Positions 15,447 to 23,936 of a stretch of DNA of 64,000 nucleotides are shown here, one piece after another (position 1 is the stretch's first letter; each line of letters begins with the position of its first letter). The notes under the pieces are model-generated. The model did no database searches, was not told the origin of the DNA, and worked only from the letters and a program-made list of their open reading frames with translations. The stretch covers positions 1 to 64,000 of the forward strand of contig NZ_BDBU01000054.1 in NCBI RefSeq assembly GCF_001613145.1, read 5' to 3'. Origin of the DNA: Nocardia jejuensis NBRC 103114 (GTDB lineage Bacteria > Actinomycetota > Actinomycetes > Mycobacteriales > Mycobacteriaceae). The position numbers and the translations under genes are program-made.

Positions 15447-16580
15447 TTGAAATACGTTCCGCGTCTACTCGTGATCCTGACGATCACGGCCCTGCTGTTC
15501 CTGCTGCCCTGGTGGACCGTGGTCGCGGCGCCCACCGAGGGCGCCGGGCCGCTGTTCGTCGCCGGCACCGTGCTGGCCGTGCTGGGGTTGCTGACGCTGC
15601 CCACCGCTATGTTCCTCGGTCACGGTCCCGCGCAGTCCGATATCGCCTCGATGATCGGCGACACGCTGCTGGGCGTGATGTGGGTGCTGTTCAGTTGGTC
15701 CGTCATCGGCAACGTGCTGCGGCCGGTGTTGATCGTTGCGGGAGTGGATGATCCGGCGCGCTCGCGCACGATCGGCATCGGCGTGCTCGCCGTCTCGGCG
15801 ATCTTGGTGGCGTGGGGCATCTACGAGGCGCGCCGCGTGCCCCGGGTCCGCACGGTCGAGGTGCGGATCCCGGCACTCGGACCCGGACTCGACGGGCTGC
15901 GCATGGTCGTCATCACCGATACCCACTTCGCCGCGCTCGATCGCCTGCGCTGGTCGGAGAAGGTGGTCGAGGTCGTCAACGCTCAGAAGCCCGATATCGC
16001 ATGCCACGCGGGTGATCTCGCGGACGGGTCGGTGCTCGCGCGCCGCGCGCAGGTGGATCCGCTCGGCAAGATCGAGGCCGAGCTCGGCCGGTTCTACATC
16101 ACCGGCAATCACGAGTACTTCGGCGACGCGCCCGGCTGGATCGAGCACATGGCCTCGATCGGCTGGCAGCCGCTGCACAATCAGCACGAGATCCTCCGGC
16201 GCGGCGGCGACAGCCTGGTCATGGCCGGTATCGACGATCCCACCGGCGTCGGCCTCGAGGGCCACGGCCCGAACCTGACCGGCGCGCTCGCCGGAGCGGA
16301 TCCGAACCTGCCGGTCATCCTGCTGGCGCATCAGCCCAAGCAGATCCCCGATGCGGTGGCCGCCGGTGTGGCCCTTCAGATTTCGGGTCACACCCACGGT
16401 GGTCAGATCTGGCCGTTCCACTACCTGGTCCGCCTGGATCAGCCGGTGGTCGCGGGCCTGAGCAGGCACGGCGACCGCACCCAGCTGTACACCAGCCGGG
16501 GCACCGGGTTCTGGGGACCGCAGCTGCGGGTGTTCGCGCCCAGCGAGATCACCGTCCTGGTATTGCGCAGCGCCACATAG
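15447..16580 (+). CDS. Membrane-anchored calcineurin-like metallophosphoesterase
   Basis: 377 aa from the TTG at 15447, chosen for the AGAGGA Shine-Dalgarno about 8 nt upstream and because the membrane segment begins right after it. Four hydrophobic helices fill residues 5-125. The catalytic domain then carries all metal motifs in order: DTHFAALD, HAGDLADG, GNHEYFG, LLAHQPK and GHTHGGQIWP. This is the YkuE/YaeI-type family of envelope phosphodiesterases, some acting on lipid phosphates such as UDP-diacylglucosamine. The actual substrate is unknown. It diverges from the glycosyltransferase gene and ends at two strong hairpins. Confidence 0.9.
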   Translation: MKYVPRLLVILTITALLFLLPWWTVVAAPTEGAGPLFVAGTVLAVLGLLTLPTAMFLGHGPAQSDIASMIGDTLLGVMWVLFSWSVIGNVLRPVLIVAGVDDPARSRTIGIGVLAVSAILVAWGIYEARRVPRVRTVEVRIPALGPGLDGLRMVVITDTHFAALDRLRWSEKVVEVVNAQKPDIACHAGDLADGSVLARRAQVDPLGKIEAELGRFYITGNHEYFGDAPGWIEHMASIGWQPLHNQHEILRRGGDSLVMAGIDDPTGVGLEGHGPNLTGALAGADPNLPVILLAHQPKQIPDAVAAGVALQISGHTHGGQIWPFHYLVRLDQPVVAGLSRHGDRTQLYTSRGTGFWGPQLRVFAPSEITVLVLRSAT

Positions 16581-16600
16581 GCTTCCGCCGGACCGGACGG

Positions 16601-16636
16601 CGTCCCGGCTGTTCGGTTTCCCGAACGACCGGGACG
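16601..16636. terminator. Two-part hairpin terminator
   Basis: Outer stem CGTCCCGG/CCGGGACG (16601-16608 with 16629-16636), a 2-nt internal loop on each side, inner stem GTTCGG/CCGAAC and a TTTC loop. It lies 20 nt past the metallophosphoesterase stop, between convergent genes, and can act on both strands. Confidence 0.75.
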
Positions 16637-16694
16637 GCATTCGGCAAGGCGTCGACGACGCCGGTGGAACCGCTCGCCCCGCGCCGGGGCCAGT

Positions 16695-16734
16695 GCGACC
16701 TCCCGCCGGGCCCTCGGGCTCGGCGGGAGGTCGC
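16695..16734. terminator. Long hairpin terminator
   Basis: A 14-bp perfect stem (16695-16708 with 16721-16734, core CCTCCCGCC/GGCGGGAGG) whose 12-nt loop can itself pair GCCC with GGGC. It is 35 nt from the stop of the convergent DHA2 pump gene. Confidence 0.75.
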
Positions 16735-16769
16735 GTCGGCTCACGGCCGGGGCTGGTACCCCCGTCGCA

Positions 16770-18266
16770 TCAGGCGCGCTGATGCCGCCGCAGCACGGTC
16801 GAGGCCCCCGACGCGACCAGTGACATCACCGCCACCCCCGCGAACGACAGCTGGTATCCCGATGCCGCCGCCCAGCCGGATTGCGTTGCGCGGGAGAGTA
16901 TCACCGCGATCACGGCCACCCCGATCGCGCCGCCGACCCGCTGCAGGATGTTCACGAACGCCGCCGCGTCCGGCAGCTGATCCGGCCGCACCGCCGCGTA
17001 CGCCGCGGACACCAGCGGCATCCCCGCGAGCGCGGTCGCGACCCCGGCCGCGAACAGGAGCGCCTGCACCAGAACGGCATCGGCGTCCACGCCGAGGAAT
17101 GCGAACGGCAGCACCGTCAGGGCCACCGCGAGATTGCCGCCGACCGCGATGACGCCGCCGCCGAAACGATCGGTGAGCCGCCCGCCCAGCGGCAGGGTGA
17201 TCGCGCCGCCCACGCCGAAGCTGATCAGCGAGACGCCGGTGCGCACCAGTCCGTCACCGTGCAGGACTTGAAAGTACAACGGCAGCAACACCATCACGCC
17301 GAACATGGATGCTCCGGCGAAGAAGCTGGCCGTGTTGGCGGCGGCGAAGACGCGGTTGGAGAACATCCGCAGATCCAGCAGTGCCCGCGCGCGCGGCAGA
17401 CTCCAGGCGACGAACCCGCCCAGCGCCGCCAGCCCGAGTACCACCGGCAGCCACACCGTCGGCGCCGTGAAGGACCCGTCGATGCCGATCTCCGAGAGTC
17501 CGTACACCACGGCCGATACGCCGCCGCCGGCGAGGATCAGCCCCACCAGGTCGAGCCCGCCCGAGGCCTTCGTGCCCGGCCCGAGCGGCAGGTACCGCAG
17601 GCCCAGCGCCAGCCCCACCAGTCCGAACGGGATATTGATCAGGAACAGCCACTGCCAGCTCCAGTGCGCCAGCATGAGCCCGCCGATGGTCGGCCCGAGC
17701 GCGGGCGCGCCGACGACCGCGATCCCGACCACGCCCATGACGCGGCCCATTCGCTTGGGCCCCGCGGCCTGCCCGAGAATCGTCTGCCCGGCCGGGATCA
17801 TGACCCCGGCGGCCAGTCCCTGCAGAATGCGCAGCGCGATCAGCCACGCCGCGGTGTCGGCCAGTCCGCACAGCGCGGAGGTGACGGTGAAGGCCGCCAG
17901 CGCCCCCACCCAGAGCCGCCCCACGCCCACGCGCCGCGAGAGCCAGCCGCACACGGTGAGCGAAACACCCAGTGCGAGTAGGTATCCGCTCGCCACCCAC
18001 TGAATGGTGGCGAGCGAGCTGTGCAGATCCGCGCCGATGGTGTGCAGGCCGATGTTGACCAGCGAGGTGTCGAGCATTCCCATCACCGCGCCGAACACCA
18101 CCACGGCCGCGGTGCGCCACACGTGCGCGGGGATCTTGTCGGAGTCCGCGCCCGGCGTGCCGGGTCGAACTGTGGCGGAACCGGATTCGGCGGTGACGGC
18201 TTCGGATTCCCCGGTTGCGGCCCGGGGATCCGCGGTGACAGCGGTGTCCGTACGCGAACGCGTCAT
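16770..18266 (-). CDS. MFS drug-resistance transporter, DHA2 (EmrB/QacA) 14-helix family
   Basis: A 498-aa antiporter-type exporter. The cytoplasmic N-terminus (about 50 aa, Thr/Ala-rich) is followed by 14 hydrophobic segments. Motif A-like GWLSRRVGVGRLW (about 112-124) and motif C-like GPTIGGLMLAHWSWQWLFLI (about 191-210) are the marks of DHA2 pumps that exchange drugs for protons. The start codon follows an AGGAGGGG Shine-Dalgarno. It is divergent from a MarR gene across a gap with two matching palindromes, the standard layout of a MarR-repressed efflux pump. Substrate unknown. Confidence 0.92.
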   Translation of the reverse strand: MTRSRTDTAVTADPRAATGESEAVTAESGSATVRPGTPGADSDKIPAHVWRTAAVVVFGAVMGMLDTSLVNIGLHTIGADLHSSLATIQWVASGYLLALGVSLTVCGWLSRRVGVGRLWVGALAAFTVTSALCGLADTAAWLIALRILQGLAAGVMIPAGQTILGQAAGPKRMGRVMGVVGIAVVGAPALGPTIGGLMLAHWSWQWLFLINIPFGLVGLALGLRYLPLGPGTKASGGLDLVGLILAGGGVSAVVYGLSEIGIDGSFTAPTVWLPVVLGLAALGGFVAWSLPRARALLDLRMFSNRVFAAANTASFFAGASMFGVMVLLPLYFQVLHGDGLVRTGVSLISFGVGGAITLPLGGRLTDRFGGGVIAVGGNLAVALTVLPFAFLGVDADAVLVQALLFAAGVATALAGMPLVSAAYAAVRPDQLPDAAAFVNILQRVGGAIGVAVIAVILSRATQSGWAAASGYQLSFAGVAVMSLVASGASTVLRRHQRA

Positions 18267-18304
18267 CGGACCCCTCCTTCGGTCGAGTCGAGTTCAGTTA
18301 TGAG

Positions 18305-18317
18305 TTGAGCTACTCAA
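18305..18317. promoter_or_regulatory. MarR operator 1, TTGAGCTACTCAA
   Basis: A perfect palindrome TTGAG-N3-CTCAA in the pump-marR gap. It is identical in plan to the site 32 bp away (centre to centre, about three helical turns), so two dimers could bind on one face. Confidence 0.7.
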
Positions 18318-18336
18318 TTGCGGAGCCTAACAATGA

Positions 18337-18349
18337 TTGAGCAACTCAA
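18337..18349. promoter_or_regulatory. MarR operator 2, TTGAGCAACTCAA
   Basis: Second copy of TTGAG-N3-CTCAA. It ends 7 nt before the marR -10 box, so binding would block that promoter as well as the divergent pump promoter. Confidence 0.7.
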
Positions 18350-18356
18350 CAATAGG

Positions 18357-18362
18357 TATGAT
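18357..18362 (+). promoter_or_regulatory. -10 box (TATGAT) of the marR promoter
   Basis: A near-consensus -10 with 6 nt to the GTG at 18369, which supports that start and a leaderless mRNA. Confidence 0.6.
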
Positions 18363-18368
18363 CCACAG

Positions 18369-18803
18369 GTGACCGAAGACCGCGAGTACCACCCCCGGGG
18401 GCTGCTGCAATATCCGACCTACGCGCTGGGCAAGCTGCACAAGGCCATGCACGTGGAGCTCGACACGCCGCTGCGCGAGCACTGGGTGCTCACCTACCTC
18501 GAGGAGAACGGCGACATCTCCCAGCAGGAGATGGCCGACGCGCTCGCGATCGATCGCAGCGAAATCGTCCGGCTCGTGGACAGCCTCGAGAAATCCGGCC
18601 TGGTCACGCGCACTCGCGACCCCGAGGACCGGCGCAAGTACCGCCTGGCCATCACCGCGGCTGGCCGGCGGCTGCGCGAGGACGTCGGTCAGCGCATCTC
18701 GGCCGCCACCGACAAGCTGCTGTACCGTCTCACCGCCGAGGAGCGCACCACCTTGCATCTGCTTTCCCTCAAGGCACTCGGCTACAGCGAGCAGGACCTC
18801 TGA
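18369..18803 (+). CDS. MarR-family repressor
   Basis: 144 aa from GTG 18369. A winged helix is visible: LTYLEENGDISQQEMADAL (helices), IDRSEIVRLVDSLEKSGLV (recognition helix) and TRTRDPEDRRKYRLAITAAG (wing). It probably represses the divergent DHA2 pump and itself through the two TTGAG-N3-CTCAA sites and is released by a small ligand. The frame is open upstream to ATGs at 18318 and 18333, but those overlap the operators, and the -10 box at 18357 excludes them. Its stop shares a base with the next gene (TGATG), so the GntR gene is cotranscribed. Confidence 0.92.
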   Translation: MTEDREYHPRGLLQYPTYALGKLHKAMHVELDTPLREHWVLTYLEENGDISQQEMADALAIDRSEIVRLVDSLEKSGLVTRTRDPEDRRKYRLAITAAGRRLREDVGQRISAATDKLLYRLTAEERTTLHLLSLKALGYSEQDL

Positions 18804-19543
18804 TGCCCTCCCGGCCGCGCCTACCGCGACTACCCCAGCTCACCCCGCCGCTCGATGCCCATCGCGGGTACTCCCAGCACGAGATCCTGAGCGAGCTGCG
18901 CCGGCTCGTCCTCGAGGGCAATCTGCCGCCGGGCACCGGTATGCCGCTGGGTGAGCTGGCCCGGCAGTTCGGGGTCAGCGCGATTCCGGTGCGCGAATCG
19001 CTGCAGACCCTGATCGGCGAGGGGCTGGTCGAGCACAAGCCGAATTTCGGCTATCAGGTCACGCTGCTGACCGCGGCCGAGCTGCGGGAGCTGTACGTGG
19101 TGCGCGAGCGGCTGGAATCGGCGGCCATGGCCGCGGCCGTGCATCAGGCCACCGCGGCCGATCACGCGCTGGCCCAGGAAACCCACGCCCGGCTCGAGCG
19201 CGCCGTATTGGCGCAGGACGCGGTCGCCTATCACCGCGAGACCCGCAACTTCCATCTGGCGCTGGTGCGCCCGGCGGGCATGCCGCGCGTGGTGCACATG
19301 CTCGAATACGCCTGGAACATCACCGAGCCGGTGCAGCCGATGGTGCACGTGACCACCATGGACCGGGTGGTGCTGCACGCGGATCACAGCAGGCAGCTGG
19401 CCGCATTCCTGGCGCGCGACGCGGACACGCTCCTGGCGGTCACCGAGCAGCACCACACGCGATTGAACGGCGTACTCTCGCACCTGCCGACCGATATCGG
19501 GCTGTTCGCGGAGCCGGTCGAGCCGACCGATACCGGCGAGTAA
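18803..19543 (+). CDS. GntR-family regulator, FadR subfamily (FCD domain)
   Basis: A 246-aa protein with an N-terminal winged helix at about residues 25-80 (LSELRRLVLEGNLPPGTGMP, then GVSAIPVRESLQTLIGEGLV) and a C-terminal FCD ligand-binding helical domain. Histidines that may coordinate a metal occur in HRETRNFHLALV (about 145-156), with more in the C-terminal helices. FCD regulators usually sense organic acids of a nearby catabolic pathway. Here the next genes are the ureide operon, so it is the likely controller of that operon, while marR controls the pump; sharing a transcript may link the two. Confidence is high for the family and moderate for the role. Confidence 0.9.
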   Translation: MPSRPRLPRLPQLTPPLDAHRGYSQHEILSELRRLVLEGNLPPGTGMPLGELARQFGVSAIPVRESLQTLIGEGLVEHKPNFGYQVTLLTAAELRELYVVRERLESAAMAAAVHQATAADHALAQETHARLERAVLAQDAVAYHRETRNFHLALVRPAGMPRVVHMLEYAWNITEPVQPMVHVTTMDRVVLHADHSRQLAAFLARDADTLLAVTEQHHTRLNGVLSHLPTDIGLFAEPVEPTDTGE

Positions 19544-19551
19544 CAAGATAT

Positions 19552-19567
19552 ATGTTTTGAGCAACAT
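19552..19567 (+). promoter_or_regulatory. Inverted repeat ATGTT-N6-AACAT before the ureide operon
   Basis: Perfect 5-bp arms 8 nt after the gntR stop, in the 258-nt gap before the racemase gene. Position and size suit a FadR-type GntR dimer, so it is a candidate operator. Confidence 0.45.
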
Positions 19568-19801
19568 CCGGGCAATACCTGCTCGATAGCGTCGCGCACA
19601 CCTTGTGTTTCCACCGGCGGGGACCAGACGAGATCGGATGTGCGACATGCCCGACACTGCTGTGCCGCCGGCCGGTGTGCCCACCGGATCGGCGACCGGC
19701 GTGCCGGACCTCGATGCCGAACCCCGGCGACCTTTCCCGCCCGCTGCGCGTCGGCCACCCGCGGGCCGTTCCGCCTCCCCGTTCGAAAGTCGGTGAATTC
19801 C

Positions 19802-20548
19802 TTGCGTATTCGAGTCATCAACCCGAACACCACGGCGGCCATGACCGCGCTCATCGAGGAGGCCGCGCGCGCGGTCGTCGCGCCCGGCACCGTCGTGGAG
19901 GGCATCACCGCGACCATGGGCCCGGCGTCGATCGAAAGTCATTACGACGAGGCGCTTTCGGTTCCCGGCATACTCACCGAGATCGCCCGGGGCGAGGCCG
20001 AGGGCGTGGACGGCTACGTGCTGGCCTGTTTCGGCGATCCGGGGCTGGACGCCGCGCGCGAACTGGCGCGCGGGCCGGTGCTGGGCATCGCCGAGGCGGC
20101 CATGCACTACGCCAGCCACCTCGGCCGCGGTTTCAGCGTGGTGACCACCCTCGAGCGCACCGCCGGGCGCGCCTTCGATCTGGCCGAACGCTATGGGATG
20201 CAACGCTTCTGCCTCGGAATCCACGGCTGCGAGATCCCGGTCCTCGAGCTCGAGGATCCCAAGGCCCGCGGGGTGATCGCCGATGCCTGCCGCGCGGCCG
20301 TGCTCGCCGACGACTCCGATGCCATCGTGCTCGGCTGCGCGGGGATGGCGGACCTGTGCCGGTACCTCACCGACGAGGTCGGCGTACCCGTGGTGGACGG
20401 CGTCGCCGCCGCCACGCTGGGGGTCCAGTCCCTGGTCACCATGGGCCTGCGCAAGTCCGGCCGCGGCGAGTTCGCCGCCCCGCTCCCGAAGCGCTACACG
20501 GGGCTGCTCACCGAATTCTCGACCGACGACTCGCGGGACGGCGCTTGA
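19802..20548 (+). CDS. Asp/Glu/hydantoin racemase family protein, probable allantoin racemase
   Basis: 248 aa from TTG 19802; GTG 19793 is an alternative three codons upstream. INPNTTAAMT near the N-terminus and the two catalytic cysteines Cys76 (LACFGDPGLD) and Cys179 (LGCAGMADL) are the hallmarks of the hydantoin/allantoin racemase group (HpxA type), which uses two thiols for proton transfer. With allantoicase and a PuuE-type allantoinase in the same operon, interconversion of allantoin enantiomers is the most likely role. A hydantoin racemase cannot be excluded. First structural gene after the GntR regulator. Confidence 0.85.
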   Translation: MRIRVINPNTTAAMTALIEEAARAVVAPGTVVEGITATMGPASIESHYDEALSVPGILTEIARGEAEGVDGYVLACFGDPGLDAARELARGPVLGIAEAAMHYASHLGRGFSVVTTLERTAGRAFDLAERYGMQRFCLGIHGCEIPVLELEDPKARGVIADACRAAVLADDSDAIVLGCAGMADLCRYLTDEVGVPVVDGVAAATLGVQSLVTMGLRKSGRGEFAAPLPKRYTGLLTEFSTDDSRDGA

Positions 20549-20596
20549 GGCTCGGACCCGCAACCAAACCTTCCCCGATGAACAGGAGGCTCGTCC

Positions 20597-21811
20597 GTGA
20601 CCCTGCCGCCCGATGTGCTGGCCGGTATCCACTCGCGTGTCGCCGACACCGACGCGCTGTTGTCGCGCTACTACCCGGGTGACCGGGCGGGGCAGCCGAT
20701 CCACACCGCGTATGTGAGCGGCGCGGACGCGGCGGTGGAACTGCCCGAGTCGTGGGGCGCCGCGGCCCTCGAGCTCGCGGAACGGCACGGTGAGCTGCTC
20801 ACCGAACTGGCCGGGCCGGATGCGGTGGCGCTCATGCTGAACACGCTGCGGCAGAACCCGATTCAGGATCTGCGGCTGGACTTCGAGGACGGGTACGGCA
20901 CCCGCGAGGACGCGATCGAGGACGCCGACGCGACCCGCGCGGGTGCGGTGCTGGCGGCGCTGCCCGCCGCGATCACCTCGCGCGGCATTCGCATGAAGGG
21001 CTTGACCACCGGCGAATCCTCGCGCGCGATCAGGACTCTGGAGCTGGTGCTCGAGGGCGCGGGCGGCGTCCCGGCCGGATTCGTGTTCACCCTCCCCAAG
21101 ATTCGCGCGGTCGGCCAGGTCGACACCGCCGTACTTCTGTGCGAGGCCATCGAATCCGCGCACGGCCTGCCCGCCGGCGCACTGAGGTTCGAATTGCAGA
21201 TCGAGAGCCCGCAGGCGGTCATCGCCGCCGACGGCTCCGCCACGGTCGCGGCGGCCATCCACCGCTCGGCCGGGCGCTGCACCGGATTGCACTACGGCAC
21301 TTACGACTACAGCGCGGCGTGCGGCATCGCACCCCAGTTCCAATCCCTCGAGCATCCGGTCGCCGATCACGCCAAGGCCGTCATGCAGGCCGCCGCCGCG
21401 CAGACCGGCGTCTGGGTGTGCGACGGCTCCACGCAGGTGCTGCCGCTGGGCACCGACGACGAGGTCCGCGCCGCCCTGGCCCGGCACTACCGGCTGACCA
21501 CCCGCTCGCTCGAACGCGGCTACTACCAGGGCTGGGACATGGGCGCGGGCCATCTGGTCACCCGCTGGCTGGCCAACTTCGCCTTCTACCGGACCGCGCT
21601 GGAGGTGGCCGCGCCGCGCATCGGCCGCTACCTGGACCGCCGAGGCGGCGCGGTGATGGACGAGCCGGCCACCGCGCAAGCGCTGTCCACCGTGGTGCTG
21701 CGCGGAGTGGCCTGCGGTGCGTTCCAACCCGGCGAGGTGACCGCCCTGGTGCCGAAGGCCACGATCGAAGTCCTCGAGCAATTGCGCGAGCGGAAGATCC
21801 CCGCGCTGTGA
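20597..21811 (+). CDS. DUF6986 family, aldolase/citrate-lyase-like TIM barrel
   Basis: 404 aa from a GTG preceded by AGGAGG. Signature stretches are QDLRLDFEDGYGTREDAIED (about 93-112), FELQIESPQAVI (about 195-206) and LHYGTYDYSAACGI (about 231-244). The acidic residues in the first two segments resemble the metal ligands of the HpcH/HpaI and CitE/malyl-CoA lyase superfamily, which makes or breaks C-C bonds next to a keto acid such as glyoxylate. The family is annotated only as DUF6986, and its reaction is not established. Lodged inside a ureide operon that should make ureidoglycolate and then glyoxylate, it may process one of these. Confidence 0.8.
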   Translation: MTLPPDVLAGIHSRVADTDALLSRYYPGDRAGQPIHTAYVSGADAAVELPESWGAAALELAERHGELLTELAGPDAVALMLNTLRQNPIQDLRLDFEDGYGTREDAIEDADATRAGAVLAALPAAITSRGIRMKGLTTGESSRAIRTLELVLEGAGGVPAGFVFTLPKIRAVGQVDTAVLLCEAIESAHGLPAGALRFELQIESPQAVIAADGSATVAAAIHRSAGRCTGLHYGTYDYSAACGIAPQFQSLEHPVADHAKAVMQAAAAQTGVWVCDGSTQVLPLGTDDEVRAALARHYRLTTRSLERGYYQGWDMGAGHLVTRWLANFAFYRTALEVAAPRIGRYLDRRGGAVMDEPATAQALSTVVLRGVACGAFQPGEVTALVPKATIEVLEQLRERKIPAL

Positions 21812-21887
21812 CCCAGCGGCCCACACCACGCAAGCGAGCACAGAGTTCGAAACCTCCCGTCGTGCACGGGAAGTCGAAAGGAGTCCG

Positions 21888-22925
21888 ATGAGCGTCGATT
21901 CAACTGATTTCACCCTGCTGCCGGATCTGGCCGTCCGGTCTCTCGGCGGCGCGGTGATCTGGGCCAACGACGAATCCTTCGCGGAGCGGGAGAATCTCGT
22001 CCGCCCGGAGGAATCCACGTATCAGCCGGCGACCTTCGGCCACAAGGGTCAGGTGTACGACGGCTGGGAGACCCGGCGGCGGCGCGGCGACATCGGCGCG
22101 GCACCGGAGACCGACGACTGCGATACAGCCATCGTGCGACTCGGAGTGCCCGGTGTGATCCACGGCGTCGTGGTGGACACCGCCTGGTTCAAGGGCAACT
22201 ATCCGCCGGAGGTGTCCGTGGAAGCCATTGTGGTGCCGGGGTATCCGTCGGCGGAGCAGGTCGCCGAGCTGGAGGGCTGGGTCACCATCGTGGATCGCTC
22301 GACGGTGAACGGCGACAGCCGCAACCCCTTCTCGGTGGATTCCAAGCGCCGCTTCACCCATGTGCGCCTGCGCATGTTCCCCGACGGCGGCGTGGCGCGG
22401 TTGCGCGTGCACGGCGTGGCCAAGCCGGATCTGCGCTGGCTCGACGCGGGCCCGTTCGATCTGGCCGCGCTGGAGAACGGCGGCTCGGTCGCGGACTGCT
22501 CCAACCGTTTCTATTCGCATCCGCAGAACATCCTGCTGCCCGGGCGGGCGCGGGTCATGGGCGACGGCTGGGAGACCGCGCGCCGTCGCACCCGTGACGA
22601 CAACGATTGGGTGCAGGTGCGATTGGCCGGCGAGGGCGTCCTCACCATGGCCGAGATCGACACCTCGTACTTCCTGTTCAACAGCCCCGGCGCGGGCGCG
22701 CTGACCGGCATCCGCGCCGACGGCACCGAGGTGGAACTGCTGCCGCGCACGGTGCTGCGGCCCGATACCCGGCATCGGTTCCTGATCGATTCGGACGAGG
22801 CGGTCACCCAGGTCCGCCTGGACGTCTTCCCCGACGGCGGCCTGGCTCGGCTGCGGCTGTTCGGCGCCCTCACCGAGTCCGCGCGGGCGAGCCTGCTCGC
22901 CGAGCAGGAGGGCGAGCAGGCATGA
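21888..22925 (+). CDS. alc: Allantoicase
   Basis: Hydrolyses allantoate to ureidoglycolate and urea. The 345-aa protein has the expected two tandem allantoicase (jelly-roll) repeats. Each has a GWET..RRR start (YDGWETRRRRGDIG about 46-59; GDGWETARRRTRDDNDW about 223-239) and a strand with DTAWFKGNYPPEVSVEA (first) or DTSYFLFNSPGAG (second). A Shine-Dalgarno AAAGGAG precedes the ATG. Its stop overlaps the next start (ATGA), coupling it to the allantoinase gene. Confidence 0.94.
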   Translation: MSVDSTDFTLLPDLAVRSLGGAVIWANDESFAERENLVRPEESTYQPATFGHKGQVYDGWETRRRRGDIGAAPETDDCDTAIVRLGVPGVIHGVVVDTAWFKGNYPPEVSVEAIVVPGYPSAEQVAELEGWVTIVDRSTVNGDSRNPFSVDSKRRFTHVRLRMFPDGGVARLRVHGVAKPDLRWLDAGPFDLAALENGGSVADCSNRFYSHPQNILLPGRARVMGDGWETARRRTRDDNDWVQVRLAGEGVLTMAEIDTSYFLFNSPGAGALTGIRADGTEVELLPRTVLRPDTRHRFLIDSDEAVTQVRLDVFPDGGLARLRLFGALTESARASLLAEQEGEQA

Positions 22926-23827
22926 GCGAGTACCCCCGCGACCTGGTCGGCTACGGCCCCACCCCGCCGCACCCCCAGTGGCCCGGCGAGGCCAATATCG
23001 CCGTTCAGTTCGTCCTCAATTACGAGGAGGGCGGCGAGAACAGTGTTCTGGACGGCGATCCCGGCTCGGAGACGTTCCTGTCGGATATCGTTCCCGCGCA
23101 GTCGTTCCCGGATCGCCACATGAGCATGGAGAGCATCTACGAGTACGGCTCGCGGGCCGGCCTCTGGCGGGTGCTGCGCATGTTCGAACAGCGCGATATC
23201 CCGCTCACCATTTTCGCGGTCGCCCGTGCGCTGGAACGCAATCCGGAAGCCGTCGCGGCGTTCACGCGGCTCGGCCACGAGATCGCGTGCCACGGCCTGC
23301 GCTGGATCTCTTACCAGGACGTCGACGCCGAGACCGAACGCGCGCACCTGCGGGAGGCGGTCGCCATCATCACCCGGCTGTTCGGCGAGGCGCCGAAGGG
23401 CTGGTACACCGGCCGCGATTCGCCGCGCACGCGCGAAATCGTCTCCGCCCACGGTGGTTTCGTCTACGACTCGGACTCCTACGCCGACGATCTGCCCTAC
23501 TGGGTCAAGGTGGGCGAGCGCGATCAGCTGGTGGTGCCCTACACCCTCGAGTCCAACGACATGCGCTTCTCCTCCCCCGCGGGCTTCGCCAACGGCGAGG
23601 AGTTCTTCTCGTATCTGAGGGACGCCTTCGACGTCCTCTACGCCGAAGGTGAAGCGGGGGCGCCGAAGATGCTCTCGGTCGGCCTGCACTGCCGCATCAT
23701 CGGCCGCCCGGCCCGCGCCAAATCCCTGGAGCGGTTCCTGGATTACGTCCGGTCACACGACAGGGTCTGGTTGGCCCGCCGCATCGATATCGCCGAGCAT
23801 TGGCGAAGGGTGCATCCCGCGAGCTGA
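22922..23827 (+). CDS. puuE: PuuE-type allantoinase (polysaccharide deacetylase fold)
   Basis: A 301-aa member of the NodB-like deacetylase superfamily, subgroup PuuE, which opens the allantoin ring to allantoate without being related to metal-dependent AllB. The N-terminus MSEYPRDLVGYGPTPPHPQW, NYEEGGENSVLDGD (about 35-48), GHEIACHGLRW (about 118-128) and the C-terminal HCRIIGRPARAKSLERFLDY (about 258-277) match the family. Fourth gene of the operon; with the racemase it lets both enantiomers of allantoin be used. A strong hairpin follows. Confidence 0.93.
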   Translation: MSEYPRDLVGYGPTPPHPQWPGEANIAVQFVLNYEEGGENSVLDGDPGSETFLSDIVPAQSFPDRHMSMESIYEYGSRAGLWRVLRMFEQRDIPLTIFAVARALERNPEAVAAFTRLGHEIACHGLRWISYQDVDAETERAHLREAVAIITRLFGEAPKGWYTGRDSPRTREIVSAHGGFVYDSDSYADDLPYWVKVGERDQLVVPYTLESNDMRFSSPAGFANGEEFFSYLRDAFDVLYAEGEAGAPKMLSVGLHCRIIGRPARAKSLERFLDYVRSHDRVWLARRIDIAEHWRRVHPAS

Positions 23828-23838
23828 ATTCCGCGGTG

Positions 23839-23877
23839 CGATCGGGTCCGGACCCCCTGGGATTCCGGGCCCGATCG
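23839..23877 (+). terminator. Terminator of the ureide operon
   Basis: A 14-bp stem (23839-23852 with 23864-23877, one G-U pair) and an 11-nt loop, starting 11 nt past the puuE stop. Confidence 0.7.
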
Positions 23878-23936
23878 TTCGGCCGGGGCGTGGTGTGAGC
23901 CGGTAGCCTGTCAGCAGCCGAGGAGGTAACCCCCGA

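Noticed and set aside
18830..22018. A frame of more than 1000 codons on the minus strand opposite the GntR and ureide genes
   Set aside because: Same reason: shadow of well-supported genes, with a Gln/His/Gly/Arg-rich translation without domains.
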